Positions 44,744-54,580 of a DNA stretch of 64,000 nt are shown here, piece by piece. Below the pieces are notes generated by a model. That model searched no databases. It saw only the letters and a program-made list of their open reading frames with translations, and was not told the DNA's origin. This stretch comes from Pseudomonadota bacterium (GTDB taxonomy: Bacteria > Bdellovibrionota > FAC87 > UBA2466), in the NCBI GenBank assembly GCA_009927165.1, contig RFNO01000051.1:62001-126000 (forward strand). Direction: 5' to 3'. Position 1 is the stretch's first letter, and each line of letters starts with the position of its first letter. Made by a program: the position numbers and the translations under genes.

Positions 44744-45556
44744 TCAATCTACCCGACGCAATTGGTAAGACACTTGGTTCCCGTCCACTTTGACTTGAAT
44801 GAAAAAGTAATCTGTTATGGGCTCCATTCTCCGTCCACCTCCACCACCCGCCACCACGTAATCCACCCCATCAATATTTTCAGTACAATAACTGTGGTAG
44901 TGACCTCCAAACAATCCTCTCACCCCCGCTCGGCTTGCCATTCTCATGAGCCTTTGAGCTTCGTTTACATTTGATAGGCGCAAATGAGTCCTTTGTCCGG
45001 GAACTACGGGCATGTAATGAGTTAGTAAAAAACTGTGAGTTAACGATGTTCTTCTGAGTTGAGAGTCCAGCCATTCCATTTGGTCCTCTCCAATCACCCC
45101 ATCGGCTGTATCCAAAGCGATAAACCGACTATTTCCAATATCAACAACGTAATGGGAAGCCCCCCATGCGGCTTTGTAGGCGTTCCAGCCTTCGGAAAAA
45201 ATATCGTGATTTCCCAACAGCGGAATAACTTTCTGGGATAGCCCCAAATCGGCAATGGCTTTTACAACGGCATTCACAGACGGTTCATCCCCCTGATCCA
45301 CAATATCCCCCAGAAGAATCACAAACTCGTCGCCTTCGGCTTGGGCCGCTTGAAGGATTCGAGTAAAACGGGCCATATCATTAGCTCCCACATGGGTATC
45401 ACCCACCATCGCAAAGCTAAAATGGTCGGGATCGGCAGGGGTCACGTGAATGGGTGGAGCAGCCAAAGTTGAACTCTCCAAGAAGCGCTCATAAAAATGG
45501 CTCTTACTCGTACAGGCAACAATCACTAAAAGGGCAAAAGCACAAATACGATTCAT
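44744..45556 (-). CDS. Calcineurin-type metallophosphoesterase lipoprotein
   Basis: The 270-residue product has a short lipoprotein signal (MNRICAFALLVIVAC, lipidated Cys15) and a complete metallophosphoesterase core: FAMVGDTHVGAND, VILLGDIVDQGDEP, VIPLLGNHDIFSEGW, FLLTHYMPVVPG and LFGGHYHSYC, giving all five conserved metal-ligand motifs. It presumably hydrolyses a phosphoester in the periplasm or at the outer-membrane face; the substrate is unknown. A palindrome shared with 5827-5845 lies 42 bases upstream of its start. Confidence 0.88.
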   Translation of the reverse strand: MNRICAFALLVIVACTSKSHFYERFLESSTLAAPPIHVTPADPDHFSFAMVGDTHVGANDMARFTRILQAAQAEGDEFVILLGDIVDQGDEPSVNAVVKAIADLGLSQKVIPLLGNHDIFSEGWNAYKAAWGASHYVVDIGNSRFIALDTADGVIGEDQMEWLDSQLRRTSLTHSFLLTHYMPVVPGQRTHLRLSNVNEAQRLMRMASRAGVRGLFGGHYHSYCTENIDGVDYVVAGGGGGRRMEPITDYFFIQVKVDGNQVSYQLRRVD

Positions 45557-45597
45557 GAGAGTCAGTTTACTCTTTTTGCCCCATAAAGGGAAAACGA

Positions 45598-45616
45598 ATT
45601 AGCGCACCGCGCTATC
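45598..45616. promoter_or_regulatory. GC-rich palindrome, candidate operator (copy 2)
   Basis: TAGCGC-ACC-GCGCTA is a perfect 6-3-6 palindrome in the divergent promoter gap between the phosphoesterase and udgA. It matches the 5827-5845 copy at 17 of 19 positions. Two copies in intergenic DNA suggest a regulator site or an extragenic palindromic repeat. Confidence 0.4.
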
Positions 45617-45676
45617 CCCTTTCTTTTGCAGGATGGAATTTTGTAAACTAGGATGCGTTCACGTTTGGAGTAACTC

Positions 45677-46351
45677 ATGGTGCAGTTTGATGAATATTGG
45701 TCCATCTGGAAAGAAAGTGGTGTCGATGTGGCTCCTGTCAAAAGTAAACAAAAGAAACCTTCCCCTCGAATTTCTGCTGAACAAACTCCTCATCTTAAAA
45801 GCTTGTCTGACGTCGAATCATGGTTGGGGGAGTGCCAACGATGTCCTTTGTGCACCACTCGTAACAAAATAGTGTTTGGCTCAGGAAACCCAAAAGCACG
45901 ACTCATGTTTGTGGGCGAAGGTCCCGGTGCAGATGAAGACAACCAAGGGTTACCGTTCGTTGGAAGAGCCGGGCAACTCTTGAGCAAAATTATTGAAGCA
46001 ATGGGACTCACTCGTGATGAAGTTTACATTGCCAATATCGTTAAGTGTCGCCCTCCCTCAAATCGTCTTCCAGAAGAAGAAGAAATCGAAAAATGTCTTC
46101 CGTTTCTCCGAGCGCAAATTGCTCAAGTAAAGCCAGAGGTCATTGTTGCGCTAGGCCTCACTGCAACCCGAGTGCTTACTCAAACCGATACTCCGTTAGC
46201 GAACCTAAGAGGACGCTTTCAATCGGTTGCCTGGAATCCTCAGATAGAGTTAATGCCGACTTATCACCCGGCTTACCTTCTCAGAAACCCACCCGCAAAA
46301 AAATTTGTGTGGGAAGATATGAAACTGGTAAAAGAAAAATTTAAATTTTAA
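45677..46351 (+). CDS. Uracil-DNA glycosylase family 4 (UdgA type)
   Basis: This enzyme removes uracil from DNA. The 224-residue protein has the family 4 motif [21 protein letters not shown] and motif B-like [13 protein letters not shown]. The four cysteines of the iron-sulfur cluster are visible in CQRCPLC, VKCRPP and EKCLPFL. A short N-terminal extension (residues 1-40) of low conservation precedes the core. The start is ATG 45677 with a GGAG site. Together with the family 5 enzyme at 14115, the window encodes two different uracil-DNA glycosylases. Confidence 0.94.
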   Translation: MVQFDEYWSIWKESGVDVAPVKSKQKKPSPRISAEQTPHLKSLSDVESWLGECQRCPLCTTRNKIVFGSGNPKARLMFVGEGPGADEDNQGLPFVGRAGQLLSKIIEAMGLTRDEVYIANIVKCRPPSNRLPEEEEIEKCLPFLRAQIAQVKPEVIVALGLTATRVLTQTDTPLANLRGRFQSVAWNPQIELMPTYHPAYLLRNPPAKKFVWEDMKLVKEKFKF

Positions 46352-46361
46352 CGAGGGACGC

Positions 46362-47129
46362 ATGTTCGAATTCACTGGATTTATTTTCCTTATATTTATT
46401 GGTTTCATTGTCCTCTCTGGCCTTAGAGTCCTTCAGGAATACGAGCGGGGAGTTGTTTTTCGTTTGGGCAGATTAATAGGGGCAAAGGGGCCTGGCTTAG
46501 TTTTTATTATTCCGGGCTTAGACCGTATGGTTCGTGTAGGGCTTCGAGTGATTACGACGGATGTCCCCCCCCAAGATGTCGTCACCAAAGATAATGTATC
46601 GGTCTCGGTGAATGCAGTTATTCTTTTCAAAGTTGTTGAGCCAGTGAAAGCCGTCGTGAACGTCGAAAGCTATTTGGAGAGCACTTTTCAGTATGCTCAA
46701 ACGACACTTCGATCAGTTTTGGGTTCAGTCGATCTTGATGAAGTACTTTCAGAGAGAGAAACCCTAAATCAGAGAATTAAAGCCATTCTCGATCAGCATA
46801 CCGAGCCCTGGGGGGTTAAAGTGTCTGCAGTAGAAATAAAACAAGTCGACCTTCCTAAGGAAATGCAGAGGGCAATGGCGACCCAAGCAGAAGCAGAACG
46901 ACAAAGACGGGCAAAAGTAATTAATGCGCAAGGAGAAGCCCAGTCCGCTGAAAAATTAGTAGAAGCAGCGAGAGCTATTGAAAACACTCCCTCTGCGCTG
47001 CAGTTACGTTATTTGCAAACTCTGCAGGAAATCGCTAGCGAACATAATTCCACCATTATTTTCCCGCTGCCGATGGATTTTTTAAAAGCTTTTGCTGGAT
47101 CTAAATCAACGGAAACAATTAAGGGGTAA
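46362..47129 (+). CDS. SPFH/band 7 (slipin, stomatin-like) membrane protein
   Basis: The 255-residue protein has an N-terminal membrane anchor ([18 protein letters not shown]) followed directly by the band 7 start [20 protein letters not shown]. The SPFH core continues through [20 protein letters not shown] and [20 protein letters not shown], then a coiled coil ([20 protein letters not shown]) and [20 protein letters not shown]. These features identify a slipin. Slipins form membrane microdomain oligomers and are often paired with an NfeD-like protease; here no NfeD gene is adjacent. Its 3' end overlaps the M48 protease gene by 11 bases. Confidence 0.93.
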   Translation: MFEFTGFIFLIFIGFIVLSGLRVLQEYERGVVFRLGRLIGAKGPGLVFIIPGLDRMVRVGLRVITTDVPPQDVVTKDNVSVSVNAVILFKVVEPVKAVVNVESYLESTFQYAQTTLRSVLGSVDLDEVLSERETLNQRIKAILDQHTEPWGVKVSAVEIKQVDLPKEMQRAMATQAEAERQRRAKVINAQGEAQSAEKLVEAARAIENTPSALQLRYLQTLQEIASEHNSTIIFPLPMDFLKAFAGSKSTETIKG

Positions 47130-47916
47130 AATCAACTCCAACCCCCCACTGAGGAGACTTCTCATAAACCGGTAAAACCTCGGGAATTAACTCTTGAAGT
47201 TTTTGCTTTCTTGAATCGGAAGTGGGATGGGTTGATAGCAATGCCGGTCCCCCTTTTTCCTGAGCTCCAAATCTCTCCCATATTTTTGGCGCTTGGTACG
47301 GATCGTAACCCGCTCTTGCCATATACCGAAGACCAATCTCATCTGCTTCAGATTCATTAGCTCGGCTGAATGGCAATATCACTCCCACTTGAGCCCCCAA
47401 TCCCAGGGCTGCCAAAATAAGTCTCTTATCCTGAGAATCTTCTTGCGCGAGCACTTGGCCAAGAACAAGCACTCCTAATTGAGTCCCTAAGTTGGCCGTC
47501 AGTCGTTGCCCCGAATGTCTCAAAGTGGCGTGAGCGACTTCATGCCCAATCACCGCTGCCATTCCTGCCTCATTCTTTAAAATAGGAATAATGCCCGTAT
47601 AGACTGCTACTTTTCCGCCCGGCAGACAGAAGGCGTTCTTTTCAGGAGAATCAATCAGACGGAATTCCCATTGAAAGTCAGAGCGATGGGCAGCTTCAGA
47701 AATCCGCTTGCCAACCCGCTGAAGAACGGCGTTCCAGTCTTTGCGATGAGACAGTTTGCTTTTACTCAAGACTTCCTGGTAGGCCTGTGCCCCAAGCTGA
47801 GCTTCCTGCCCTTCACTGATCAAAATAAACGATTTTTTTCCAGTCTCTGGGTTAGTAACACAAGACGACAACAAGACAAGAAGGGTAAAGATCCCAAGCA
47901 AACGAAAAAAACACAT
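47119..47916 (-). CDS. M48 family metalloprotease lipoprotein (BepA/LoiP-like)
   Basis: The 265-residue product has a lipoprotein signal ([19 protein letters not shown], Cys19), then [20 protein letters not shown] typical of periplasmic M48 proteases. The zinc motif HExxH is in [19 protein letters not shown], with the third-ligand glutamate in [20 protein letters not shown]. Such enzymes do quality control of outer-membrane proteins. The C-terminal TPR domain of BepA is missing, so the short form is closer to LoiP. Confidence 0.92.
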   Translation of the reverse strand: MCFFRLLGIFTLLVLLSSCVTNPETGKKSFILISEGQEAQLGAQAYQEVLSKSKLSHRKDWNAVLQRVGKRISEAAHRSDFQWEFRLIDSPEKNAFCLPGGKVAVYTGIIPILKNEAGMAAVIGHEVAHATLRHSGQRLTANLGTQLGVLVLGQVLAQEDSQDKRLILAALGLGAQVGVILPFSRANESEADEIGLRYMARAGYDPYQAPKIWERFGAQEKGGPALLSTHPTSDSRKQKLQELIPEVLPVYEKSPQWGVGVDFTP

Positions 47917-47958
47917 GAGTTAAAGAAACATAAATCAGACTAAAACTTCAAGCACCTT

Positions 47959-48282
47959 TTAACGGTGACGGCGAGAACGGTGGTGACGTCGATGCGAACT
48001 GACATGCTTACGATGGGACCGTCCATATTTACGATGATAACTTCGTCTGCTGGAAGCATACGAAACCGGCCGACTGGACGAAGTTGCAGAGGCAATAAAA
48101 TGTCGGAATCGAGAACCAAAATACGGAATCTGTCGCATGACTACTTTGCCAGCATGGCTGATTCCACCGCTAAAAGCCCCTTTGCGATAAAGTGTGTAAC
48201 CACCAAAAGCAACAACACCCACTAAAGCAATGGCAATGAGTTTGCTGAACAACTCCCGGATGCGCCAGATCAATTGACTCAT
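47959..48282 (-). CDS. Small membrane protein with a His/Arg/Ser-rich tail
   Basis: The 107-residue protein (ATG 48282 after AAGGAG) has one membrane segment (LIAIALVGVVAFGGYTLY), a linker, and then a very basic low-complexity tail of about 35 residues made of Ser, His, Arg, Lys and Tyr (SYHRKYGRSHRKHVSSHRRH...). The tail could bind nucleic acid, polyanionic lipid or metals. I recognise no family. It lies 42 bases upstream of the M48 protease gene on the same strand, so the two may share a transcript. Confidence 0.65.
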   Translation of the reverse strand: MSQLIWRIRELFSKLIAIALVGVVAFGGYTLYRKGAFSGGISHAGKVVMRQIPYFGSRFRHFIASATSSSRPVSYASSRRSYHRKYGRSHRKHVSSHRRHHRSRRHR

Positions 48283-48534
48283 TTTCTCCACTCCTTCTTA
48301 TCTCTCGCCTCCAAGCCCATACTCGGATGCTGGCAAGAAATGAGGCAAGAGATATGCCTCCGTTTGTTGTTCTCAGCAAAGGCTTAAAATCGTTGATACT
48401 TCTTTCTTTTTTCCAGTATTCTCGATGTCTGCATCTAGTGGCTACTTGTTTGACAGGATGCCCCTTCTGGGCACCTGCATGGGTTGCAAGGTAAAGCGAC
48501 CTCGAATAACATTTGTTTTAGCGAAAGGACTCCC

Positions 48535-50346
48535 ATGGCCTCTGACAACTTTTTCTCGAATGTAACTGATCGCTCAGACCTTCTTCGAAGGTCCTCTCGT
48601 CTTCCTGATTATGCCCTTTTATGGGAATCTACTTTTGGAGAAAAAGACCAATATCAAACTCCCGATCAAGTTCTCGATTTTTATCAGGGAGCTCTCGAAG
48701 AAATTGGTAAATTTGCCGCGCAGGAAGTTCGACCTAAAGCAGCTCAACTCGATGAAGAAGGAGCTGTTTTTCAGGACGGAGAAGTGACTCTTCCCTCTGC
48801 TCTTCAATCTCATTTAAAAAAACTCGTTGAACTCGGGCTGTTTTCGGCTCAAGTGAGTCGAGACCACGGGGGATTTCATTTGCCCCAAGCGGTGCAAGTT
48901 CAAGGGCTTGAAATGCTTGCCCAGGCTTGCCCCAACACCAGTCTGACTGTTGCTGCTTTTTCTATGGCTTCTTTCGTATCAAAGTGGGGTTCAGAAGAGC
49001 AAAAGCAAAGGATTCTTCCTAAGCTCATGAACAACGATTGGCAAACCGCTATGGCCTTAACTGAATCTGATGCGGGCTCCGACTTAGGACAACTTCGCAC
49101 TTCCGGAATCAAAGAAGGACACCACTACCGTGTTAATGGCACCAAACGTTTTATTACTAACGGAAATGCTGACATCGTTTTTGCTTTAGTCCGAACTGAC
49201 CCCAATGCTAAAGGCTTAAATGGTCTTTCTGTTTTGATTGTTCCTAAAACTTTTGAGGGGAAACGAAACGTAACGGTAACCAAAATTGAAGACAAAGTTT
49301 GTTTGCACTCTTCTCCTACTTGTGAACTCGCTTTTGAAAACTCGTTTGGAGAGCTTTTGGGCCCTGAAGGGGACGGCTTTCGAGTCATGTTAGATCTGAT
49401 GAACGAAGCGCGACTAGCTATGGCTGCTTTGGCAACGGGAATCGCGACAGCTGCTCTCCAAGAAGCAAAAACTTATGCCCAGCAAAGAGTAACTTGGAAT
49501 AAGCCCATTATTCAGCACCCTCTAGTTGCCGACATGATTTTTGAAATGGAACTAGAAATTCGCGCCATGCGCAGCATGGTCATGGAAGCTGCTTGCACAG
49601 CAGATCTTCTATCCATCGCTGAAAAATCCGGTGATGAATCTGCCATAAAAAAGTGGAAAAAAAGATATCGTCGACTGACTCCCCTTTGTAAATACTATTG
49701 CTGTGAAAAAGCGGTAACCATCACTAAGAACGCGCTGCAGATTTTTGGTGGCTACGGGGTATGTCGAGAATATCCGGTTGAGCGACTATGGCGAGAATCC
49801 ATCATCTATCCGATTTATGAAGGCACTTCCCAAATCCAAAGCCTCATGGTCCTAAAAGATACGCTGAAAGATGTGGCACAACACGCGCCTGGATTTCTCG
49901 GTTCTTTAGCGGGGGCGTGGGCCGAATCAAAAGTAACTAAGGACCCCGTAAAATCCTCTTTATTAAGAGGCCGCAATGAACTCAATCAAGCCATCAAACA
50001 TATTCTTCTGAGCATTATTAAAGATAAATTTAAATCTGATATTGAAGGACTTAAACAAACAAAAATTCAGCAATTTATTAAGGAGTATTCATTAAATTTA
50101 ATGAATGAAAAAACTGATCTTACTTTCCCATTTCTTTCAGCTGAACGATTAACGAGAATTAGTGCTGACTACTATGCTCTCAAGTGCCTTGCGGACAATT
50201 CTCGCAACGATCCTAATCGAGCAGGATGGGTGCTTGATTTTGCAAATCTCTGCATTCCTCGAATGAAAATGGAAAACACTTATATGGACGAGCGCTTACC
50301 AGCGACCCTGGTTTACATGCGAGCCCAAGACAAACACCACTCTTAG
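48535..50346 (+). CDS. Acyl-CoA dehydrogenase, long form
   Basis: This FAD enzyme would catalyse the first step of fatty acyl-CoA beta-oxidation. The 603-residue product has the ACAD N-terminal helical domain, FAD-binding AMALTESDAGSDLGQLRTS and KRFITNGNADIVFALVRTD, and in the C-terminal domain FGGYGVCREYPVERLWRES with the catalytic glutamate in YPIYEGTSQIQ. It is about 200 residues longer than standard ACADs; the extra C-terminal helical region (about 430-600) matches the long-chain-like ACAD group. The start is ATG 48535 after GAAAGGA. Its last four bases overlap the convergent dehydrogenase gene. Confidence 0.92.
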   Translation: MASDNFFSNVTDRSDLLRRSSRLPDYALLWESTFGEKDQYQTPDQVLDFYQGALEEIGKFAAQEVRPKAAQLDEEGAVFQDGEVTLPSALQSHLKKLVELGLFSAQVSRDHGGFHLPQAVQVQGLEMLAQACPNTSLTVAAFSMASFVSKWGSEEQKQRILPKLMNNDWQTAMALTESDAGSDLGQLRTSGIKEGHHYRVNGTKRFITNGNADIVFALVRTDPNAKGLNGLSVLIVPKTFEGKRNVTVTKIEDKVCLHSSPTCELAFENSFGELLGPEGDGFRVMLDLMNEARLAMAALATGIATAALQEAKTYAQQRVTWNKPIIQHPLVADMIFEMELEIRAMRSMVMEAACTADLLSIAEKSGDESAIKKWKKRYRRLTPLCKYYCCEKAVTITKNALQIFGGYGVCREYPVERLWRESIIYPIYEGTSQIQSLMVLKDTLKDVAQHAPGFLGSLAGAWAESKVTKDPVKSSLLRGRNELNQAIKHILLSIIKDKFKSDIEGLKQTKIQQFIKEYSLNLMNEKTDLTFPFLSAERLTRISADYYALKCLADNSRNDPNRAGWVLDFANLCIPRMKMENTYMDERLPATLVYMRAQDKHHS

Positions 50347-51434
50347 AGGCCGGGAGCAAGCCGATAAATCACTCCAGAATAGTCGACAACGTAGAGCTCG
50401 CCGTCAGCATCCTCCGCAAAGGAAGCCACTGAGAGTTTAGATTTTAGCAATAATCGATTCTGCAAGACTTTTCGAGAAGCTTGATCATAACTAAGCCCCC
50501 AAATATTTCCTGACATAAAGTCTCCGTAGATATAAACGCCCTTCAAGTCCGGCAGCTGTTTCCCACGGTAGACATATCCTCCAGTCACAGAACCGCCTTC
50601 CGATCTTCCATATTCCGTTAAGGGCATGACATACCCCTCTCGATTACAGCCTCGCGGAGGAGTGAGACAATGATCGGCTTCCATCACTCGCCAGCCATAG
50701 TTTTTTCCTTTTTCAACCAAATCGATTTCTTCGTAACGATCTTGTCCTACATCTCCAGCAAACAAAGCCCCTGTTTCACGATCAAAACTAAATCGCCAAG
50801 GGTTTCTCAAACCCCAAGCAAATATTTCTTTTCGCTGTTGAGGACTTGTAAGAGGATTGTCTTTGGGAATATCGTACAGGCCTTTTGAGTCGACTCCGAT
50901 TCTCACCATTTTTCCTAAAAGGCTGTTCAGATTTTGGCTATGATTCAAAGGATCCCCGGCACTTCCCCCATCTCCTGTTCCGATATACAGATACCCCTCT
51001 TTGTCAAAAGCCAAATGTCCACCATTATGATTTGAAAAAGGCTGCTCAATTTGAAGCAGGACTTTCTCTTTTAAAACCCCGGTCTGAAACTCAGAAATAA
51101 ATGTTGTTAATTGGGGTCTTTCTGCCGTGTAATTAATAAAAAAGCGGCCATTACTTTTAAATAGTGGGTGAAAAGCTAATCCGAGAAGCCCTCTTTCTCC
51201 CCCAAAAGTTACCCGGTTCTGGATATCCAAAAAGGGAGTCTTATCAAACTGGCCTTTCTGCCATTTCAGGATTCGCCCTTTTTGCTCAATAATATAAAAC
51301 AGATCGGAGCGGCCTGGTTCAAATACCAAACCGACTGGGGCCTTAAGTCCCCCCTTGATCACGGGAATAAGTTGAAGGGAGCCTGCCCATCCTGTCATTG
51401 AAATGGCAAGCCCTAAAACGATTAAGCGGCGCAT
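50343..51434 (-). CDS. PQQ-dependent sugar dehydrogenase (glucose/sorbosone dehydrogenase family)
   Basis: These secreted beta-propeller enzymes oxidise aldose sugars with the cofactor PQQ. The 363-residue product has an N-terminal signal peptide (MRRLIVLGLAISMTGWAGS). Family motifs are GLLGLAFHPLFKSNGRFF, HNGGHLAFDKEGYLYIGTGD, GGSAGDPLNHSQN, IFAWGLRNPWRFSFD, and AGDVGQDRYEEIDLVEKG. The catalytic histidine is in HNGGHLAFD. No PQQ synthesis genes are in the window, and many family members have unknown natural substrates. Confidence 0.9.
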   Translation of the reverse strand: MRRLIVLGLAISMTGWAGSLQLIPVIKGGLKAPVGLVFEPGRSDLFYIIEQKGRILKWQKGQFDKTPFLDIQNRVTFGGERGLLGLAFHPLFKSNGRFFINYTAERPQLTTFISEFQTGVLKEKVLLQIEQPFSNHNGGHLAFDKEGYLYIGTGDGGSAGDPLNHSQNLNSLLGKMVRIGVDSKGLYDIPKDNPLTSPQQRKEIFAWGLRNPWRFSFDRETGALFAGDVGQDRYEEIDLVEKGKNYGWRVMEADHCLTPPRGCNREGYVMPLTEYGRSEGGSVTGGYVYRGKQLPDLKGVYIYGDFMSGNIWGLSYDQASRKVLQNRLLLKSKLSVASFAEDADGELYVVDYSGVIYRLAPGL

Positions 51435-51558
51435 AAATTTAACCCTCCATTGACCCTATCCCTCAAAAAACCGGAGTCAAGAACAACTGTCCTCTTTTAA
51501 AAGAATTTTCCAGTTCCAAATAATTGCCATCCCCCCGACTCCAAGCTATTAAAACTTA

Positions 51559-52902
51559 ATGGTAACAAGTGAATCGCGAATTCCTCCTCAAAATCTTGAG
51601 GCGGAGCAATCTGTTCTGGGAGGAATCCTCCTGGACAACCAAAGTTTTGATCGAGTAGCCGATACGCTCTCCTCTCACGATTTTTACCGCCCTGCACATT
51701 CTAAAATTTTTAACTCGATGGTGGAACTGGCTAAGCGTTCTGAACCCATCGATCTCATCACTTTAACTTCCAAAATGAAGGAATTGGGTGTTTTTGAGGA
51801 AGTGGGAGGCGCCGCCTATCTCGCCGAGCTCTTAGAGAGAGTTCCCACAGCCATCCATTCCGAAAATTATGCAAAACTCGTCTCTGAACAAGCAGTTAAA
51901 CGGAGACTCATTACTTCCTGTACAGAAATTGCTCAAAAGGGCTTTGACCCTGCCGTTCCCTCCGCTGAATTAGTGGACTTTGCAGAACGTGAAATTTTTC
52001 AAGTAAGCTCCTCAAAACGCTCTGAAAACGTTTCGGCAGCAAGAGACTTGGTACGCTCAGCTTTTACGGAACTTGAAAAACGATTTGAGAATCAAAATGA
52101 TATGACGGGGACTCCGTCAGGCTGGATCGAGCTTGATAAACTTACTCAGGGTTTTCAACCTTCCGATTTGGTCGTCGTTGCTTGCCGTCCCAGTATGGGC
52201 AAAACCAGTTTTTCTCTGGGAGTGGCTCGTCATGCAGCTCTGCACACCAAAAAACCCGTTTTGTTTTTTTCGCTTGAGATGTCCAAAATGCAAATCATCC
52301 ATCGGTTGCTTTCCTCCGAAGGCAAAGTGGAATCAACTCGTATTCGAAGCGGAAAATTAACTGAACAAGATTGGGCACGTTTGACTCGAGCAGCGGGTTC
52401 GATTTCAGAAGCGCCTCTCTACATTGACGATACTTCGCAAATCACGGCATTAGAACTTCGAGGAAAAGCAAGGCGCTTAAAAGCACAGCTGGGAGACATT
52501 GGGCTCATCGTAGTCGACTATCTCCAAATTATGGGAAGTCCCAACAAAAATGAAAACAGAGAGCGCGTGATTTCGGAAATTTCGGCATCTTTGAAAGCGC
52601 TAGCCAAAGAATTACAAGTTCCTGTATTGGCGCTAGCTCAGCTCAATCGAAATATCATGCTCCGACAAGACAAACGACCCACTCCAGCAGATTTGCGTGA
52701 ATCAGGAGCTATTGAACAGGACGCAGACTTGATCATTTTTATTCATCGCGACGAAGTGGAACCGATGCAGCCCAATACGGCTTGTGTCGCAGAGTTTATT
52801 ATTGGTAAACACCGTAACGGTCCGTTAGGCTCGGTGAAAGTAGCCTGGTTGGCGCAGTATGCCACATTTGAAAATCTGGCCACAAACGTACCGACTCTAT
52901 GA
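51559..52902 (+). CDS. dnaB: Replicative DNA helicase DnaB
   Basis: DnaB unwinds the replication fork. The 447-residue protein has the N-terminal helical domain (PQNLEAEQSVLGGILLDNQS), the linker, and the RecA-like ATPase domain with Walker A VACRPSMGKTSFSL, Walker B GLIVVDYLQIM, LRESGAIEQDADLIIFIHRD, and the final KHRNGPLGSVKVAWL. All motor motifs are kept. It is monocistronic or leads into a small basic protein and mltD. The rplI/rpsR genes often found beside dnaB are not here. Confidence 0.97.
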   Translation: MVTSESRIPPQNLEAEQSVLGGILLDNQSFDRVADTLSSHDFYRPAHSKIFNSMVELAKRSEPIDLITLTSKMKELGVFEEVGGAAYLAELLERVPTAIHSENYAKLVSEQAVKRRLITSCTEIAQKGFDPAVPSAELVDFAEREIFQVSSSKRSENVSAARDLVRSAFTELEKRFENQNDMTGTPSGWIELDKLTQGFQPSDLVVVACRPSMGKTSFSLGVARHAALHTKKPVLFFSLEMSKMQIIHRLLSSEGKVESTRIRSGKLTEQDWARLTRAAGSISEAPLYIDDTSQITALELRGKARRLKAQLGDIGLIVVDYLQIMGSPNKNENRERVISEISASLKALAKELQVPVLALAQLNRNIMLRQDKRPTPADLRESGAIEQDADLIIFIHRDEVEPMQPNTACVAEFIIGKHRNGPLGSVKVAWLAQYATFENLATNVPTL

Positions 52903-52959
52903 AATCCCTAGTCTTTTTTTAGTCGGTTATATGTTACCATTTTGCTTTAAAGGTCACCG

Positions 52960-53211
52960 TTGAAATCCAAAAGAAAAAAGACAAAAAAAAAGCCCCAAAA
53001 GAAAAAGCTTTTGGACCAAGTCATTCAGTTGACCGGAATCACTTCTCAAACTATCCGCAGGGAACTCCTAACCATTTTATCGAAGAAAAATATTCGACCC
53101 CAAGACATTACTTTGGACCAACTTCGGGTCGTAGCTGCCGCTTATTTGCGGGAAATAATGGGCGGATTAATAGACAACGGTCACATGAGACGTTCCGATC
53201 GGCAACATTAA
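52960..53211 (+). CDS. Small basic protein of unknown function
   Basis: The 83-residue product starts at TTG 52960 with a Lys-rich segment (KSKRKKTKKKPQKKK), followed by a helical domain (LLDQVIQLTGITSQTIRREL, ITLDQLRVVAAAYLREIMGG). The regular helices with a charged lead suggest a nucleic-acid-binding or ribosome-associated protein. I recognise no family. It lies 57 bases after dnaB and is followed directly by mltD on the same strand. Confidence 0.6.
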   Translation: MKSKRKKTKKKPQKKKLLDQVIQLTGITSQTIRRELLTILSKKNIRPQDITLDQLRVVAAAYLREIMGGLIDNGHMRRSDRQH

Positions 53212-53233
53212 ATTGATAAAGGACCCGTCTTTT

Positions 53234-54580
53234 ATGGGAAGATGCTTACTGAATCGTTTTGGATTCCTTGCTCTGACAGCAGTTCTTTTAGGAGTAAGTG
53301 CTTGCTCTTCTTACCCACGAAACAAGGTCAGTGATCGCTCGAGCAGCGTTCGCTCCAATGACGCTATTGCTAAGATGCTTGATAGTGAGCGCGAAGACCC
53401 TTATCAAGTAGGTCACGCCCCCAAAAACTTTTCAAAAGCACAAGAGATTGAAAATCTCACGATTGATGAAGTTATTAGAAACGAGGAACCCAATACCCAG
53501 AGCCTCTACGATAACAGTCGCTATGATTTCCCTATCACTGTTAACTCTCGAGTTGAAGGCTGGATAGACTACTTCACGGGCAAAGGGAGAGGTCATATGG
53601 AACGTTATCTTGAACGTTCGAGTCGTTATCTCCCCAGAATGAAGGAAATTTTCAAGAAATCTGGCCTTCCTGTAGACTTAGTTTACCTAGCTCTCATCGA
53701 AAGCGGGTTTAACTTAAGAGCGAAATCTCGAGCTAAAGCAGTAGGTCCCTGGCAGTTCATGAAAGCGACGGGCAAACGCTATGGCTTACGAGTGGACAAT
53801 TGGGTAGATGAGCGAAGAGATCCGATTCGATCCACGCAAGCTGCAGCTGCTTATTTAAAAGACCTCTATCTCATGTTTGAATCTTGGTATCTCGCTGCTA
53901 GTGCGTACAACGCCGGAGAATACAAAATTCTTCGAGCCATCGAAGAACTCAAGACTAACAACTACTGGCGAATATCAGACACTAATCAAATTCGTCGAGA
54001 AACGAAGGACTATATTCCTAAATTGATTGCAGCCGCGATTATCGCCAAAAATCCAAACAAGTACGGATTCAAGGATATTAGTTATCAAGAACCTCTAGAA
54101 TTTGATCAAGTAAAAGTGACTAAGCCTACCGCCCTTAAGGAACTCGCACGGGCTATCGACTGTGGCTCTGATGAGATGCTCGACTTAAATCCCTCTTTCA
54201 TAAAAGGGATTACTCCCCCTTCGGGCGAAATTTACGATCTTCGTGTTCCAGTGGGAACGAAAACTCTAGTGGAAAGAAAGCTAGCAGCAACTAAGTGGGA
54301 TCAGACAGTTCCCATGGAGGCCCCCAGTAATCGCTCCAAAATGGCCTCTAACTCTGGTGGTGACAAACCCGAAAACGGATTCGTGATTCACATTGTTCAA
54401 AAAGGAGATTCTTTATGGTCCATTTCTGAGCAATATGATGTCACTATTCAAAATATCTTTCGTTGGAATAATCTACAGCGCTCCCGTATTTTTCCAGGAA
54501 CGCGGTTAAAAATTCAAACTCAACCCAATGTTCAAAACAAAGTCTCCGCTAAAAATAAACGTTATCGCGATAAGGGTTAA
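53234..54580 (+). CDS. mltD: Membrane-bound lytic transglycosylase with LysM (MltD-like)
   Basis: The 448-residue lipoprotein (signal MGRCLLNRFGFLALTAVLLG with lipobox VSAC) has an SLT domain with the catalytic glutamate in LVYLALIESGFNLRAKSRAK, AVGPWQFMKATGKRYGL, and AASAYNAGEYKILRAIEEL. After a linker it ends with one clear LysM peptidoglycan-binding repeat (VIHIVQKGDSLWSISEQYDV). It cleaves glycan strands during wall remodelling. Its last four bases overlap the tamA-like gene at a TTAA palindrome. Confidence 0.93.
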   Translation: MGRCLLNRFGFLALTAVLLGVSACSSYPRNKVSDRSSSVRSNDAIAKMLDSEREDPYQVGHAPKNFSKAQEIENLTIDEVIRNEEPNTQSLYDNSRYDFPITVNSRVEGWIDYFTGKGRGHMERYLERSSRYLPRMKEIFKKSGLPVDLVYLALIESGFNLRAKSRAKAVGPWQFMKATGKRYGLRVDNWVDERRDPIRSTQAAAAYLKDLYLMFESWYLAASAYNAGEYKILRAIEELKTNNYWRISDTNQIRRETKDYIPKLIAAAIIAKNPNKYGFKDISYQEPLEFDQVKVTKPTALKELARAIDCGSDEMLDLNPSFIKGITPPSGEIYDLRVPVGTKTLVERKLAATKWDQTVPMEAPSNRSKMASNSGGDKPENGFVIHIVQKGDSLWSISEQYDVTIQNIFRWNNLQRSRIFPGTRLKIQTQPNVQNKVSAKNKRYRDKG

